From NCBI RefSeq assembly GCF_003287875.1, contig NZ_QMKK01000020.1, positions 1 to 64,000 of the forward strand: a stretch of 64,000 nucleotides of DNA, in the 5' to 3' direction. The DNA is from Martinezella tropici (lineage in GTDB: Bacteria > Pseudomonadota > Alphaproteobacteria > Rhizobiales > Rhizobiaceae). A model generated the notes under the pieces. The model was not told where the DNA came from. It saw only the letters and a list, made by a program, of their open reading frames with translations, and did no database searches. Positions 1 to 7,789 of the stretch are shown here, piece by piece; position 1 is the first letter of the stretch, and every line of letters starts with the position of its first letter. Both the position numbers and the translations under genes were made by a program.

Positions 1-61
1 GGTCCGTTCTGGACACATAGGTTACGGTTTATTCCTGAGACATAGGTAACACCTTTGGGCC
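1..61 (+). repeat. IS481 left terminal inverted repeat
   Basis: This pairs imperfectly with 1235-1293. It contains two tandem copies of an ACATAGGT(T)AC-like word (about 14-25 and 40-50). The transposase stop codon lies inside it. Confidence 0.6.
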
Positions 62-1216
62 GAAGGGGTTCGGCAGTGGTTCGAGCCTGCATGTCTCGTC
101 ATCGAAGTATCCCAGATCGTAATCCATGAAGCTTGCGAGCCAGATATGGTCTTCGACCTGTTTGATTCCAACGGCCTGTCCGGCAAAAACCAGGCTGAGA
201 TTGATCTTCTTTCGTTTGTAACAGATGCGGCCGCATGTTGTGACGGTCACGGTCTGGTCGTGGAACGGATAGTCGAGCTCCGGCAGGCCGTGATAAGGTC
301 GTGATGAAGCGTGGTAGCGCTCTGCCGGGCAAGCCATATTGAGGGCCTGGTGTGGCCGCTCGGTGTTAAATTCTTCGACGAAGTCGTCAAAGCGGGCCTG
401 CTGCTGCAGGAAATTGGCGCCGGCCGGCTTGGTGGTTTCCAGCTTGAGTGTGAGATGCATGCGTTCGTGGCGGCCGTTCTGCTGCGGATTGCCTGGCTTG
501 ATGCGTTCGATGTCGATACCGAGCCGGAGCCACCAGACCGCCAGTCGCGACAGATTGAACAAGCCGTTGGGACTGGCGAAGGGGACGCCATTGTCGGTTC
601 TGATCGCTCCGGGCAGGCCGAACTCCTTGAAGACGCTCTCGAACACGGTGAAGGCGTAAACTTCCTTCGTCGTGTGCAGCGCTTCGCAAGCCAGGAGATA
701 GCGGCTAGCGAAGTCGGTGATCGTCAAGGGATAGCAGTAGCGCTTGTCGGCGAGCATGAACTCGCCCTTGTAATCGGCGCACCACAGGTCGTTGGCCTGG
801 CGGGGTTGGGAGAGCGGCGTGCCTTCCGCCCTGTTGCGCCGTCGCTTGCGGTGCTGGACCAGCCCGTTGCGGTCGAGCACCGCATGCACGGTCGAGATCG
901 CCGGCGTTTGCACGTCCGGATAAAGCCGCGCCAGTCGTTCCCTGATCTTCGGTGCGCCCCAGTTCGGCTTCTCCTGCTTGGCACGCACAATCAGCTTCTC
1001 GATTTGGAAAGGAAGCTGATTGGCGTGCCGGTAGGGACGCCGCGAGCGATCCGTCAGTCCTTCCAGCCCGCAGGCATTATAGCGGCTGATGATCTTGTGG
1101 CCGGTCTTGCGGGAGATGCCGAACTCGCGGCATAGCGCCGCGATCTTCTCGCCATCCAGAACCCGCGCAACGAATTTGAGACGCTCGTCCATGCGGTTAC
1201 ACTCCTGCCAAGGCAC
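29..1216 (-). CDS. IS481-family transposase (DDE integrase core)
   Basis: This is the transposase of the flanking insertion element. The N-terminus (about residues 5-55) is a helix-turn-helix of the LCREFGISRKTGHK type. It is followed by an rve integrase core with the DDE-type motifs CADYKGEF, RTDNGVPFAS and QQNGRHERMH. The C-terminus carries NTERPHQAL, typical of IS481/IS3-like enzymes. The longest frame begins with TTG at 1240, but GTG at 1216 gives the usual start MPWQECNRMDERL and has AGGAGA just upstream, so I chose it. The length of about 395 residues is normal. No frameshift or internal stop is seen. Confidence 0.88.
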   Translation of the reverse strand: MPWQECNRMDERLKFVARVLDGEKIAALCREFGISRKTGHKIISRYNACGLEGLTDRSRRPYRHANQLPFQIEKLIVRAKQEKPNWGAPKIRERLARLYPDVQTPAISTVHAVLDRNGLVQHRKRRRNRAEGTPLSQPRQANDLWCADYKGEFMLADKRYCYPLTITDFASRYLLACEALHTTKEVYAFTVFESVFKEFGLPGAIRTDNGVPFASPNGLFNLSRLAVWWLRLGIDIERIKPGNPQQNGRHERMHLTLKLETTKPAGANFLQQQARFDDFVEEFNTERPHQALNMACPAERYHASSRPYHGLPELDYPFHDQTVTVTTCGRICYKRKKINLSLVFAGQAVGIKQVEDHIWLASFMDYDLGYFDDETCRLEPLPNPFGPKVLPMSQE

Positions 1217-1234
1217 CTTCGCTCTCCTCGCAAA

Positions 1235-1293
1235 GGCCAAAAGTGTAACCCATGTCTCCGGTATGAACTGTCACCCTTCTCTCGGGAAGGACA
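1235..1293 (-). repeat. IS481 right terminal inverted repeat
   Basis: The reverse complement matches the left end with one gap. The best block is GAGACATGGGTTACAC against GAGACATAGGTAACAC. The outermost bases read TGTCC on the minus strand. Confidence 0.6.
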
Positions 1294-1516
1294 TATCGTC
1301 GGCAACGATTGCATCAAGAAGATCCAAAGCAAGCGAAGCTGCTCAATTGGAATCGCCGTCCCGTATGTCTTCCGAGGATAAATGCCGGCAAGCGCCAGTC
1401 ACCCCACCTTACCAAGGTTTAACCCAACGGACGTCCGGCGGTAATCTTCGGCACGCTATTGTCTGATCGTACTCAGCGGCCAAGCGCCGCTCCTATTGGA
1501 CATAAGGATCAAGACT

Positions 1517-1834
1517 ATGTGGACCACCATGCGTACGCTCGTTGCCACCGGTCTGGTCGCCTTGACAATTGCAGGCACGTCAATTGCCACCGCTTCCCAG
1601 GCTGAAGCTCACAACAATTTCGGCCGCGGCCTTGCCGCCGGCATCGCTGGCGCCGTCATCGGCGGGGCTCTGATTGCCGGTGCGACCGCGCCTCACGCCT
1701 ATGCCGAGCCCATGTACGCCGGCCCCGCCTATGCACCCAGCTACTTACCGCCGGCAGCTTATTATCCCCAATGCCATGTGGTCTGGCACCAGAATGCTTG
1801 GGGCGATATGTACCGCACCCGCGTCTGCGATTGA
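1517..1834 (+). CDS. Small secreted Gly/Ala-rich protein
   Basis: This is a 105-residue protein of unknown function. An N-terminal signal peptide (about residues 1-33, ending near SQAEA) is followed by a glycine/alanine-rich hydrophobic stretch (RGLAAGIAGAVIGG) that could be a short membrane or glycine-zipper segment. A Tyr/Pro-rich linker follows, then a conserved-looking tail with two cysteines (CHVVWHQ...RVCD). A frame-consistent TTG lies 21 bp upstream, but ATG 1517 has AAGGA at a good distance and gives a proper signal peptide. The tail resembles other small rhizobial envelope proteins, but I cannot assign it to a characterised family. Confidence 0.75.
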   Translation: MWTTMRTLVATGLVALTIAGTSIATASQAEAHNNFGRGLAAGIAGAVIGGALIAGATAPHAYAEPMYAGPAYAPSYLPPAAYYPQCHVVWHQNAWGDMYRTRVCD

Positions 1835-2167
1835 TAAGCCTCCACGCCCGGGCCTGATTTCAGCTCAGGTGGATGAAATAGATCGGCGTGGGGAGACCGG
1901 CCATTTTCCGGGTCGTCTTCCCATCCGGCAGCGATAAGCTTGTGATAGCTCAATGAGCGACGCGGCGAGCGCATAATGGAATTGCGGAAACCGGCCAAAG
2001 AGGCGGTTTCACAGCTTCAACACCACTACATCCGGTTGAGATGACAGAAATCAGATCGACAATGGGTGCCTGCCCTTTGCGGGGCAGTAATCAATTCAAC
2101 CCGCCAGCCGGCGGCAAGCCCCCGCCGCGCCGGCATTCGCTTTATAAGAAAACGGCTTTTCCTCAAC
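1835..2167. other. Intergenic, no feature seen
   Basis: These 333 bases lie between two convergent small-protein genes. I find no convincing ORF, RNA gene, terminator or repeat here. Confidence 0.6.
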
Positions 2168-2479
2168 CTAATGGTTCTTGTTCGGCCCCTTGCCGGTCGC
2201 GAAGCTGCAGGTCTTGATCTTGCAGTTCGGATCGTCGCTGGTGGGCACGCTGGCGCTGGCCATGGCGCCTTGCCCCAGGCAAGCCATCGAATTCGAGACG
2301 GTCCGATGGTACATCATCAGGCCCGGATGGTGTGAGGGATATCGCAGCACGATCGACCCTTCCTGAGCCATCTTTTCATGCACGGCTGCGCAGGTCATCG
2401 ACTTGGAATTATAGGCTGACATGGCCATCGCGTTCGTGGAGAACATTCCAACTGCGGCAAGTATCATGATCGTCTTCAT
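2168..2479 (-). CDS. Small periplasmic protein
   Basis: This is a 103-residue protein with a clear signal peptide (MKTIMILAAVGMFSTNAMA, cleavage about residue 19). The mature part of ~84 residues has four cysteines (CAAV, CLGQ, CKIKTC), which suggests disulphide bonds in the periplasm. The body contains SIVLRYPSHHPGLMMYHRTV. GGAAG precedes the start. It is divergently placed from nothing obvious and lies downstream of ropA on the same strand, with about 290 bp between. I do not recognise a named family; similar small Cys-containing secreted proteins are common in Rhizobiales. Confidence 0.75.
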   Translation of the reverse strand: MKTIMILAAVGMFSTNAMAMSAYNSKSMTCAAVHEKMAQEGSIVLRYPSHHPGLMMYHRTVSNSMACLGQGAMASASVPTSDDPNCKIKTCSFATGKGPNKNH

Positions 2480-2711
2480 GGGGCTTCCTTTGGTCGCGCC
2501 GAAGGGCGCTATCGAAAATGAGATAGTCGTTGATTAGCATTGGGTTTATGACAGCGAACCGACTTCCCTTTATCGGCTGTTTGACCACTGCCAAGGGTGA
2601 CCGACGCCTGTCTGGATACGACTGCGCTGGAGGTCACTATGCGTCGCACGGTGCCGGTCGGCAGGATGCGGTGCGAACGGAGATTCAGAAATCGTCCGTC
2701 ACGACAGATGG

Positions 2712-2733
2712 GGCCCGATACGAAGACCGGGCC
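2712..2733 (-). terminator. Possible ropA terminator hairpin
   Basis: GGCCCG and CGGGCC form a stem around a 10-base loop, 35-56 bp past the porin stop codon. No clear U-run follows on the minus strand, so it may only be a stabilising hairpin. Confidence 0.4.
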
Positions 2734-2767
2734 TCATTTCTGTGAACGTCAGCCGAGACCAAAAGCC

Positions 2768-3868
2768 TCAGAAGGTTCGCTCGAAGCGGAGGATACCCGA
2801 AAAGCTATCATCGCTCGGCAGATCATAGTGAACATAGGTGAACTCCGGCTCGACGAGCAGGTTCTTCACCGGATTGAATTTGACGTTGGTGGTCGCTTCG
2901 AAGATCTTGGAATCGGTATAGGCGAGCTGCAGGTTCCACTTCAGCTTGTCGTTGATCGGAACGCCGACGCCGCCCCAGACTGCCCAGTCACCCCAGCCGC
3001 AATCTGCGCCGTGAACGACGCCGTCGGAAGTCGTGCAGGCCGAGACGTTCTGGTTCGAACCGGCATATTGGTTGAGCTTGTCGCCGTCGGTATTCCACCC
3101 GCCCATCAGGAAGGCAGAGAAAACGCCGAAATCGGCATCAACGCGCGCCTTGATGGCCCCCTCTTCGACGATGGAGTCATAACCGCCGACCACGCGAAAC
3201 TGCCAGGCGCCGGCTTTATAGCCGAGACCGGCAACAACATTCGGAGCGTAATGATCGCTCTTGGAGAGCTGCCAGCTTCCGCCATAGGCGCTGGTCGTCG
3301 TTCCGGAGTTGCTGTCTTCGAGCGAGATGACGCCGGTGAAGCCCGTGCCGCTGTCGTAGTTGTAGGTGATCTGGTTCAGCTCGTACGGGCCGTCATAGAT
3401 CACGTCGTCCTGGATCACGTCGCCGGCGTAACCGATGAACTGGTTGTACTGCGAGTCCGTCTTGCCCACGCTGAAGCCGCCGAGGTTGATGTAGGCCCAC
3501 AGCAGGTTCGTGCCGGTGGAACCGCCGTCGTTCCAATCCCAGCGCACGATGGTTTCGGTCTTCAGCGGACCATATTCGGTATCGGTTGCGGTATTGAGGT
3601 TGAGCTCGGCGCGGGTATGCCACTTGGTGCCGAAGTTGCTGGCGCGATTGTACGGATCCTTCCACTGACCTTCGGTGCGAACCTTGCCGCCGACGCGCAA
3701 GCAGGTCTCCGTGCCGGGAATGAAGAAGTAGCCCGCACCGAACGCGTCGCAGATACGGACATATTCCAGCGGCTCCGGTTCGGCGGCAACGATGGCATCG
3801 GCAGCATGTGCGCCGGATACGATGCAGAGGGCAGCGGCAGAACCGATAAGCAAACTCTTGATGTTCAT
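2768..3868 (-). CDS. ropA: Outer-membrane porin, RopA/Porin_2 family
   Basis: This encodes a trimeric general-diffusion porin of the alphaproteobacterial type (Omp2b/RopA, Porin_2). The 366 residues are the normal family length. A signal peptide (residues 1-22, ending GAHA/AD) is followed by the family's hallmark N-terminus: EPLEYVRICDAFGAGYFFIPGTETC with the conserved Cys pair, then RVGGKVRTEG. The last residues, ILRFERTF, end in phenylalanine, as expected for recognition by the outer-membrane assembly machinery. The gene stands alone with a 370-bp leader upstream, which fits its usual strong and regulated expression. Confidence 0.93.
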   Translation of the reverse strand: MNIKSLLIGSAAALCIVSGAHAADAIVAAEPEPLEYVRICDAFGAGYFFIPGTETCLRVGGKVRTEGQWKDPYNRASNFGTKWHTRAELNLNTATDTEYGPLKTETIVRWDWNDGGSTGTNLLWAYINLGGFSVGKTDSQYNQFIGYAGDVIQDDVIYDGPYELNQITYNYDSGTGFTGVISLEDSNSGTTTSAYGGSWQLSKSDHYAPNVVAGLGYKAGAWQFRVVGGYDSIVEEGAIKARVDADFGVFSAFLMGGWNTDGDKLNQYAGSNQNVSACTTSDGVVHGADCGWGDWAVWGGVGVPINDKLKWNLQLAYTDSKIFEATTNVKFNPVKNLLVEPEFTYVHYDLPSDDSFSGILRFERTF

Positions 3869-4238
3869 GGTAACTCCATCCGTCGAATGAACTTGCGCGA
3901 TGGACGAACCTGGGGGTCGCTCGACATCAAGTTCCAGTGCCTAATTCGAAGCACAAGCCTCACTTCGATTAGTAAGCTGCATTTACTATTTTCCCGTGAC
4001 AAGGATTTAACTAGGCCCTCAACATATGTGACAGCACCCAGATATGGCATGTTGCTCAAACAACGCATATGTGTATGAACGATGACAACCGGGTGACAAC
4101 TAGATGACAACACAGACAGTTAAACCCCGTTTGCCATGCTCCACCGAGATACATTGCTGGACTGGTGGCGACGAATTTTGGTAGACTCTTCTGCAGAGAC
4201 AGCACATCCATCCACGGCAAATCGCAGGCAGGATCATC
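3869..4238. promoter_or_regulatory. ropA / cupin divergent regulatory region
   Basis: These 370 bp separate divergent ropA and the cupin gene. The region is AT-richer than its surroundings. It contains two copies of CATATGTG (about 4024 and 4068) and a triple TGACAAC repeat annotated separately. No ORF is supported. Confidence 0.55.
4083..4111 (-). promoter_or_regulatory. Three tandem TGACAAC repeats, 11-bp period
   Basis: TGACAAC occurs at 4083, 4094 and 4105, exactly one helical turn apart. Read on the ropA strand it is GTTGTCA-N4-GTTGTCA-N4-GTTGTCA. Seven-base half-sites repeated every 11 bp are the arrangement used by OmpR/PhoB-family response regulators; a Pho box is two CTGTCAT-like units at this spacing. 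The regulator itself is not known. Confidence 0.55.
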
Positions 4239-4700
4239 ATGCCGAAGATCGATATTGCAGCCATACCCGAAGTCAAAGGCACGCGTTATCCCGCCCCATT
4301 CAATGACCCCTGCGCCGAGCGCATACGCCAGCGGCTGGGCGATGCCGGCGGCCTCATGGATTTCGGCGTCAACCTGATGCGGCTGCCGCCGGGGAACTGG
4401 TCGAGCCAGCGGCACTGGCATTCCGAGGAGGATGAATTCGTCTATATACTGGAGGGCGAACTGACGCTGATCGAGGATGATGGTGAAACCATCTTACGCG
4501 CCGGCGATTGTGCCGCCTTTCCGAAAGGTTCGGGCAACGGCCATCACATGATCAACAAATCGGCTACGACGGCTGTTTATCTTGAGGCCGGCACGCGCTC
4601 GCCCACGGATCTAATTACCTGTTCGGATGTCGACATGATGAGCTCCAGCACCGATGGACGCTTCGTGCACAAGGACGGCATGCCCTATCCGGACGGCTAA
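4239..4700 (+). CDS. Cupin-domain protein
   Basis: This is a 153-residue single-domain cupin. The metal-binding motifs are visible: motif 1 is HWHSEEDEFVYILEGELTLIEDDG (residues about 65-88), and motif 2 is GDCAAFPKGSGNGHHMIN (about 98-115). They supply the His/Glu residues for one divalent metal. Related proteins are often annotated as transcriptional-regulator-like or sugar-binding cupins, but the substrate cannot be inferred. The start has CAGGA upstream. The stop codon overlaps that of the convergent acetyltransferase by three bases. Confidence 0.8.
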   Translation: MPKIDIAAIPEVKGTRYPAPFNDPCAERIRQRLGDAGGLMDFGVNLMRLPPGNWSSQRHWHSEEDEFVYILEGELTLIEDDGETILRAGDCAAFPKGSGNGHHMINKSATTAVYLEAGTRSPTDLITCSDVDMMSSSTDGRFVHKDGMPYPDG

Positions 4701-5215
4701 GTCGGCTCGTCGATATCAGCCGCAGCCAGCCGATGGGAAAGCAGATGGGTCGGCGCACCATGCAGCATGACTTCACGCTCGAAATGGAATCCACATTTTT
4801 CCAGCACGCGCAGGGAGGCCAGATTGACGGGGCGTACAAGCCCGATAACGCGCTTCGCCTGCAGATCGTTATGGGCGAAAGCCAGCGCCTCCCTCACCAG
4901 CTCGGTCGCATAGCCGTTTCCCCAATGATCAGGATGCAGATGATAGGAGAGATTGAGCCCCTCGAATTCGGTGGAAACGGTAACGCCCCCGAACCCGATC
5001 AGCCGCCCTTCCGTTTCGATCGCCCAACGCCCGAATCCATGCAGCCGCCAATGTGCCCGGTCACGGGCCAGGCGCCGGGCACTCTCTTTGGGAGAATCCG
5101 GCCTCGGATCCGGCCGATGGACGACCATTTCCGGCCGCAAGAACAGGGCCGTCAGAAAGTCGATATCCCCCTCCTCCGGCATCCGCAGGGAAAGGCGCGA
5201 GGTACGACGGATCAT
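4697..5215 (-). CDS. GNAT N-acetyltransferase, RimJ/RimL-like
   Basis: This is a 172-residue acetyl-CoA-dependent N-acetyltransferase of the RimJ/RimL group (Acetyltransf_3). It opens with TSRLSLRMPEEGDIDFL. The acetyl-CoA loop region reads HPDHWGNGYATELVREAL (about residues 99-116), and the C-terminal part has NLASLRVLEKCGFHFE. An upstream in-frame extension to 5335 would run into the LysR gene and lacks family homology, so ATG 5215 is taken. It ends convergently with the cupin gene. The substrate (a protein N-terminus or a small amine) is unknown. Confidence 0.8.
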   Translation of the reverse strand: MIRRTSRLSLRMPEEGDIDFLTALFLRPEMVVHRPDPRPDSPKESARRLARDRAHWRLHGFGRWAIETEGRLIGFGGVTVSTEFEGLNLSYHLHPDHWGNGYATELVREALAFAHNDLQAKRVIGLVRPVNLASLRVLEKCGFHFEREVMLHGAPTHLLSHRLAAADIDEPT

Positions 5216-5234
5216 GGCGCCTCCGCTCGAAGGG

Positions 5235-6230
5235 TCAAACAGCTTCCGCGAGTTCAGGCGGATCGTAGCAGCAGGCATCCGTGGAAACACCCATGCGGCA
5301 CCCGCTCGCCTCGAGCGCTTTCTTAACGACATCAACGAAAAGGCGGCGGAACCATACCGAGCGGCTGTCGGCCTGATCGACGCGGCGATAGAGCATCGTC
5401 ACCGGATCAGCCGGCAGCTCGAAAGGCGGCTCCGAAATCGTAAGATCATGCAGTTGCGCCATGCAGCGGGCAATCGCCTCGGGAACCGTCGCAATGGCGG
5501 GAATGGCTTGTAGCGTCGTCGGCAGGGCCGAAAAGCGGGGAACGGTCGCCACCACTTGCCGGCGATGGCCGAGGCGCGCGAGAGCGACATCGACACTGGT
5601 GGATATGGAGCCTTCAAGCGAAACAGTCACATGCGGCGCGCTGGCAAAATGCTTGAGGCTCAGCGGCGCCGCGCATTTGAGATGCCGGCCATCATAGATG
5701 CAGAGCGAAGCCTGTTCGAACAGCGGCGCGCGAACATGCCAGGAAGCGGGCTCATCATGCACGGAGATACTGAATTCGAAGGCGCCCTCGTCCAGCAGCC
5801 GCACGGCATCACGCCGGTCGAAGGCAACGCTGGTCAGCCGGGCATTCGGCGCGAGCTGGCGCAGCCGCGCCGCCAGCGGCCCGAAGAAGGATGATTCGAG
5901 ATTGTCGCAGAGTCCGACGCGGAATTCCCCCTGCCAACTTCCCGGATCGAAGGCCGCCGGCGGGCGGATGGCACGCTCGATACCGGAAAGCGCATCCTCG
6001 ATCGCCGGCGCGATAGACAGCGCCCGCGGCGTGGGCTGCAAGCCGCGCCCGACGCGCACGAACAATTCGTCATCCAGCGTCTCGCGCAGGCGGCGCAGCG
6101 CCGCAGAAAGCCCGGGCTGGCCGAGCAGCAGCCGCTCGGCCGCACGGCTCACATTCCGCTCCTGCATCAGCACGGAGAAGGCGAGCAGCAGATTGAGATC
6201 GATCTTTCGAAGCGTGGCATCATTCATCAT
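5235..6230 (-). CDS. LysR-family transcriptional regulator
   Basis: This is a 331-residue LysR regulator. The N-terminal winged HTH is LNLLLAFSVLMQERNVSRAAERLLLGQPGLSAALRRLRETLDDELFVR (about residues 13-60). It is followed by a periplasmic-binding-type effector domain (about 95-300). It is transcribed divergently from an MFS exporter with 120 bp between, the usual arrangement in which a LysR protein controls the neighbour and itself; the inducer is unknown. The extra C-terminal tail after about residue 300 ends with two cysteines (DACCYDPPELAEAV) and looks lineage-specific. Confidence 0.88.
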   Translation of the reverse strand: MMNDATLRKIDLNLLLAFSVLMQERNVSRAAERLLLGQPGLSAALRRLRETLDDELFVRVGRGLQPTPRALSIAPAIEDALSGIERAIRPPAAFDPGSWQGEFRVGLCDNLESSFFGPLAARLRQLAPNARLTSVAFDRRDAVRLLDEGAFEFSISVHDEPASWHVRAPLFEQASLCIYDGRHLKCAAPLSLKHFASAPHVTVSLEGSISTSVDVALARLGHRRQVVATVPRFSALPTTLQAIPAIATVPEAIARCMAQLHDLTISEPPFELPADPVTMLYRRVDQADSRSVWFRRLFVDVVKKALEASGCRMGVSTDACCYDPPELAEAV

Positions 6231-6254
6231 TATCAGTAATACCTGACATGGTTA

Positions 6255-6271
6255 CTATCAATTTGCAATAG
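6255..6271. promoter_or_regulatory. Candidate LysR-type binding dyad
   Basis: CTAT-N9-ATAG is an interrupted, AT-rich palindrome in the 120-bp divergent gap between the LysR gene and the MFS gene. It is similar in layout to the T-N11-A boxes bound by LysR proteins. Confidence 0.4.
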
Positions 6272-6350
6272 GGTTTGAAGGTGTACATTTTCTCGTTCCC
6301 TGCCGTTTTCAACCTCCCAAGAGGCGGCAGCCTAGAAAGGAACGATCCCG

Positions 6351-7751
6351 ATGACTTCTTCCCAAACCCGAAGCGGGGCCGGATTGGCGTTGCTGCTGCT
6401 ATGCGCCGCCAATTTCCTGGACGCCATGGACGTATCCACCATTGGAGTGGCGCTGCCCGCAATCCAGACAGAATTAGGTATGAAAGCCACCTCGCTGCAA
6501 TGGGCCGTCAGCGCCTATGTGCTCGGCTATGGCGGCTTTCTGTTGCTTGGCGGCCGCGTTGCCGACCTTTTCGGCCACCGCCGCGTCTTCCTCTGGTCGC
6601 TTGCCGTCTTTGCCGCCGCCAGCATTGCCGGCGGGTTCGTCGATAGCGCTCCGACCCTGATCGCCGCCCGTCTGATCAAGGGCATCGCCGCCGCCTTCAC
6701 GGCCCCTGCCGCGCTTGCCCTCCTGCTCTCCGTCTTCGGAGAAGGCAACGCCCGCGCCAAGGCGCTCGGCGTCTTCTCCTCCACCGGTGCCGCCGGTTTC
6801 GTGCTCGGCATGGTGCTCGGCGGTGCGGCGACTATCATCAGCTGGCGTGCGACCCTGGTCATGGGGGCTCCCATCGCCATCCTCGCGCTGATCGTCGCGC
6901 CGCTCGTCCTGCCCGCCGATCACAAGAGAAGCGGCGTGCGACCTCCCTTCGATTGGGCCGGCGCATTGACGATTACACCCGGCCTTCTGCTTTTCGTCTT
7001 CGGCGTCACCAATGCCGCCGCCGATGGCTGGCAGGCATTTGCAACCTGGGGTTCTCTGGTGGCAGCGCTCGTTCTGATCCTGCTTTTCCTGGTCGTCGAG
7101 TCCCGCCACCGGGATCCGATGGTGCCGCTCGCCATGTTCCGGCGTGCCAAGCTCAGCCATGCCAATGCCATTGCCGCGCTGTACCAGGGAGCCTATGTCG
7201 GCTTCCAGTTCATCGCGACACTCTATTATCAGACCGTCATCGGCTGGTCGGCCTTTGCCACGGGTTTTGCTTTCGCCATCGGCGGGACCTGCGTCATGTT
7301 CCTCGCGCCACGCTTCGCCACGATCGGCCAGAGCCGCGGAACGACGCTCCTGATGACCTTCGGCGTGGGATTGCAGGCCATCAGCTATCTTTTCTGGGTG
7401 CTGTCGGCCGGCCAGATCGATACGATCGTGCTCGTTATCGTCTCGCAGCTGTTGCTCGGTATCGGCTATGCCATGACCTATCCGTCAATCCAGGTCGCGG
7501 CCCTGTCCGAAGTCGGCGAGGATGAATCCGGCCTGGCGTCGGGCATGCTGTTTGCCTCCTTCCAGATCGGCGGCGGCATTATCCTGGCAGCGGCCTCGGC
7601 CGTCTTCAGCGCTGCACCGAGCTTCGGCTGGAATCCCTACATTGCCGGCATCGGTTTCGTGACGATCCTCGCGGCTGCCATCACGCTGCTTGCCGCCATC
7701 GGCCCGCGCTCATCCGCCGCGAGAGCCGCAAATTATCAGGCTGCAGAATAG
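6351..7751 (+). CDS. MFS transporter, DHA2 (14-TMS) type
   Basis: This is a 466-residue major facilitator of the drug:H+ antiporter-2 type (EmrB/QacA-like) in the inner membrane. It shows about 14 hydrophobic helices. The family signatures are visible: motif A region GGRVADLFGHRRVFLWSLAVF (about residues 65-85) and motif D1-like NFLDAMDVSTIGVALPAIQ (about 21-39). Motif C in TM5 reads GAAGFVLGMVLGG. AAAGGAA precedes the ATG. Divergent LysR control suggests an inducible exporter of small toxic compounds. The substrate cannot be told from sequence. Confidence 0.87.
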   Translation: MTSSQTRSGAGLALLLLCAANFLDAMDVSTIGVALPAIQTELGMKATSLQWAVSAYVLGYGGFLLLGGRVADLFGHRRVFLWSLAVFAAASIAGGFVDSAPTLIAARLIKGIAAAFTAPAALALLLSVFGEGNARAKALGVFSSTGAAGFVLGMVLGGAATIISWRATLVMGAPIAILALIVAPLVLPADHKRSGVRPPFDWAGALTITPGLLLFVFGVTNAAADGWQAFATWGSLVAALVLILLFLVVESRHRDPMVPLAMFRRAKLSHANAIAALYQGAYVGFQFIATLYYQTVIGWSAFATGFAFAIGGTCVMFLAPRFATIGQSRGTTLLMTFGVGLQAISYLFWVLSAGQIDTIVLVIVSQLLLGIGYAMTYPSIQVAALSEVGEDESGLASGMLFASFQIGGGIILAAASAVFSAAPSFGWNPYIAGIGFVTILAAAITLLAAIGPRSSAARAANYQAAE

Positions 7752-7760
7752 CTTGAAACA

Positions 7761-7789
7761 AGCTGATCCGCCTCCCGGGCGGATCAGCT
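7761..7789. terminator. Bidirectional terminator hairpin
   Basis: A perfect 12-bp stem (AGCTGATCCGCC / GGCGGATCAGCT) with a 5-base loop lies between the convergent MFS and sigma-factor genes. It overlaps the end of the sigma-factor frame and is followed on the plus strand by CTTCTCC. Confidence 0.65.

Larger units (their letters stand above)
1..1293. mobile_element. IS481-family insertion sequence
   Basis: One transposase gene fills an element of about 1.29 kb, a usual size for IS481. The first ~61 bases and the reverse complement of 1235-1293 align over their whole length with one gap. Shared blocks include GAGACAT-GGT-ACAC and GGT-AC-GTT-AT-CC. The outer ends come out as GTCC near base 1 and TGTCC at 1293. 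The left end coincides with the window edge, so the exact boundary and any target duplication cannot be checked. The reading frame is intact and the ends look complete on the right side, so the copy may still be mobile. Confidence 0.75.

Noticed and set aside
311..1135. 274-codon plus-strand frame opposite the transposase
   Set aside because: It lies entirely antisense to a clear IS481 transposase and shows no family motifs; GC-rich mirror frame.
2597..4078. 493-codon plus-strand frame over ropA
   Set aside because: Antisense to a well-supported porin, with composition typical of a mirrored GC-rich gene and no recognisable domain.
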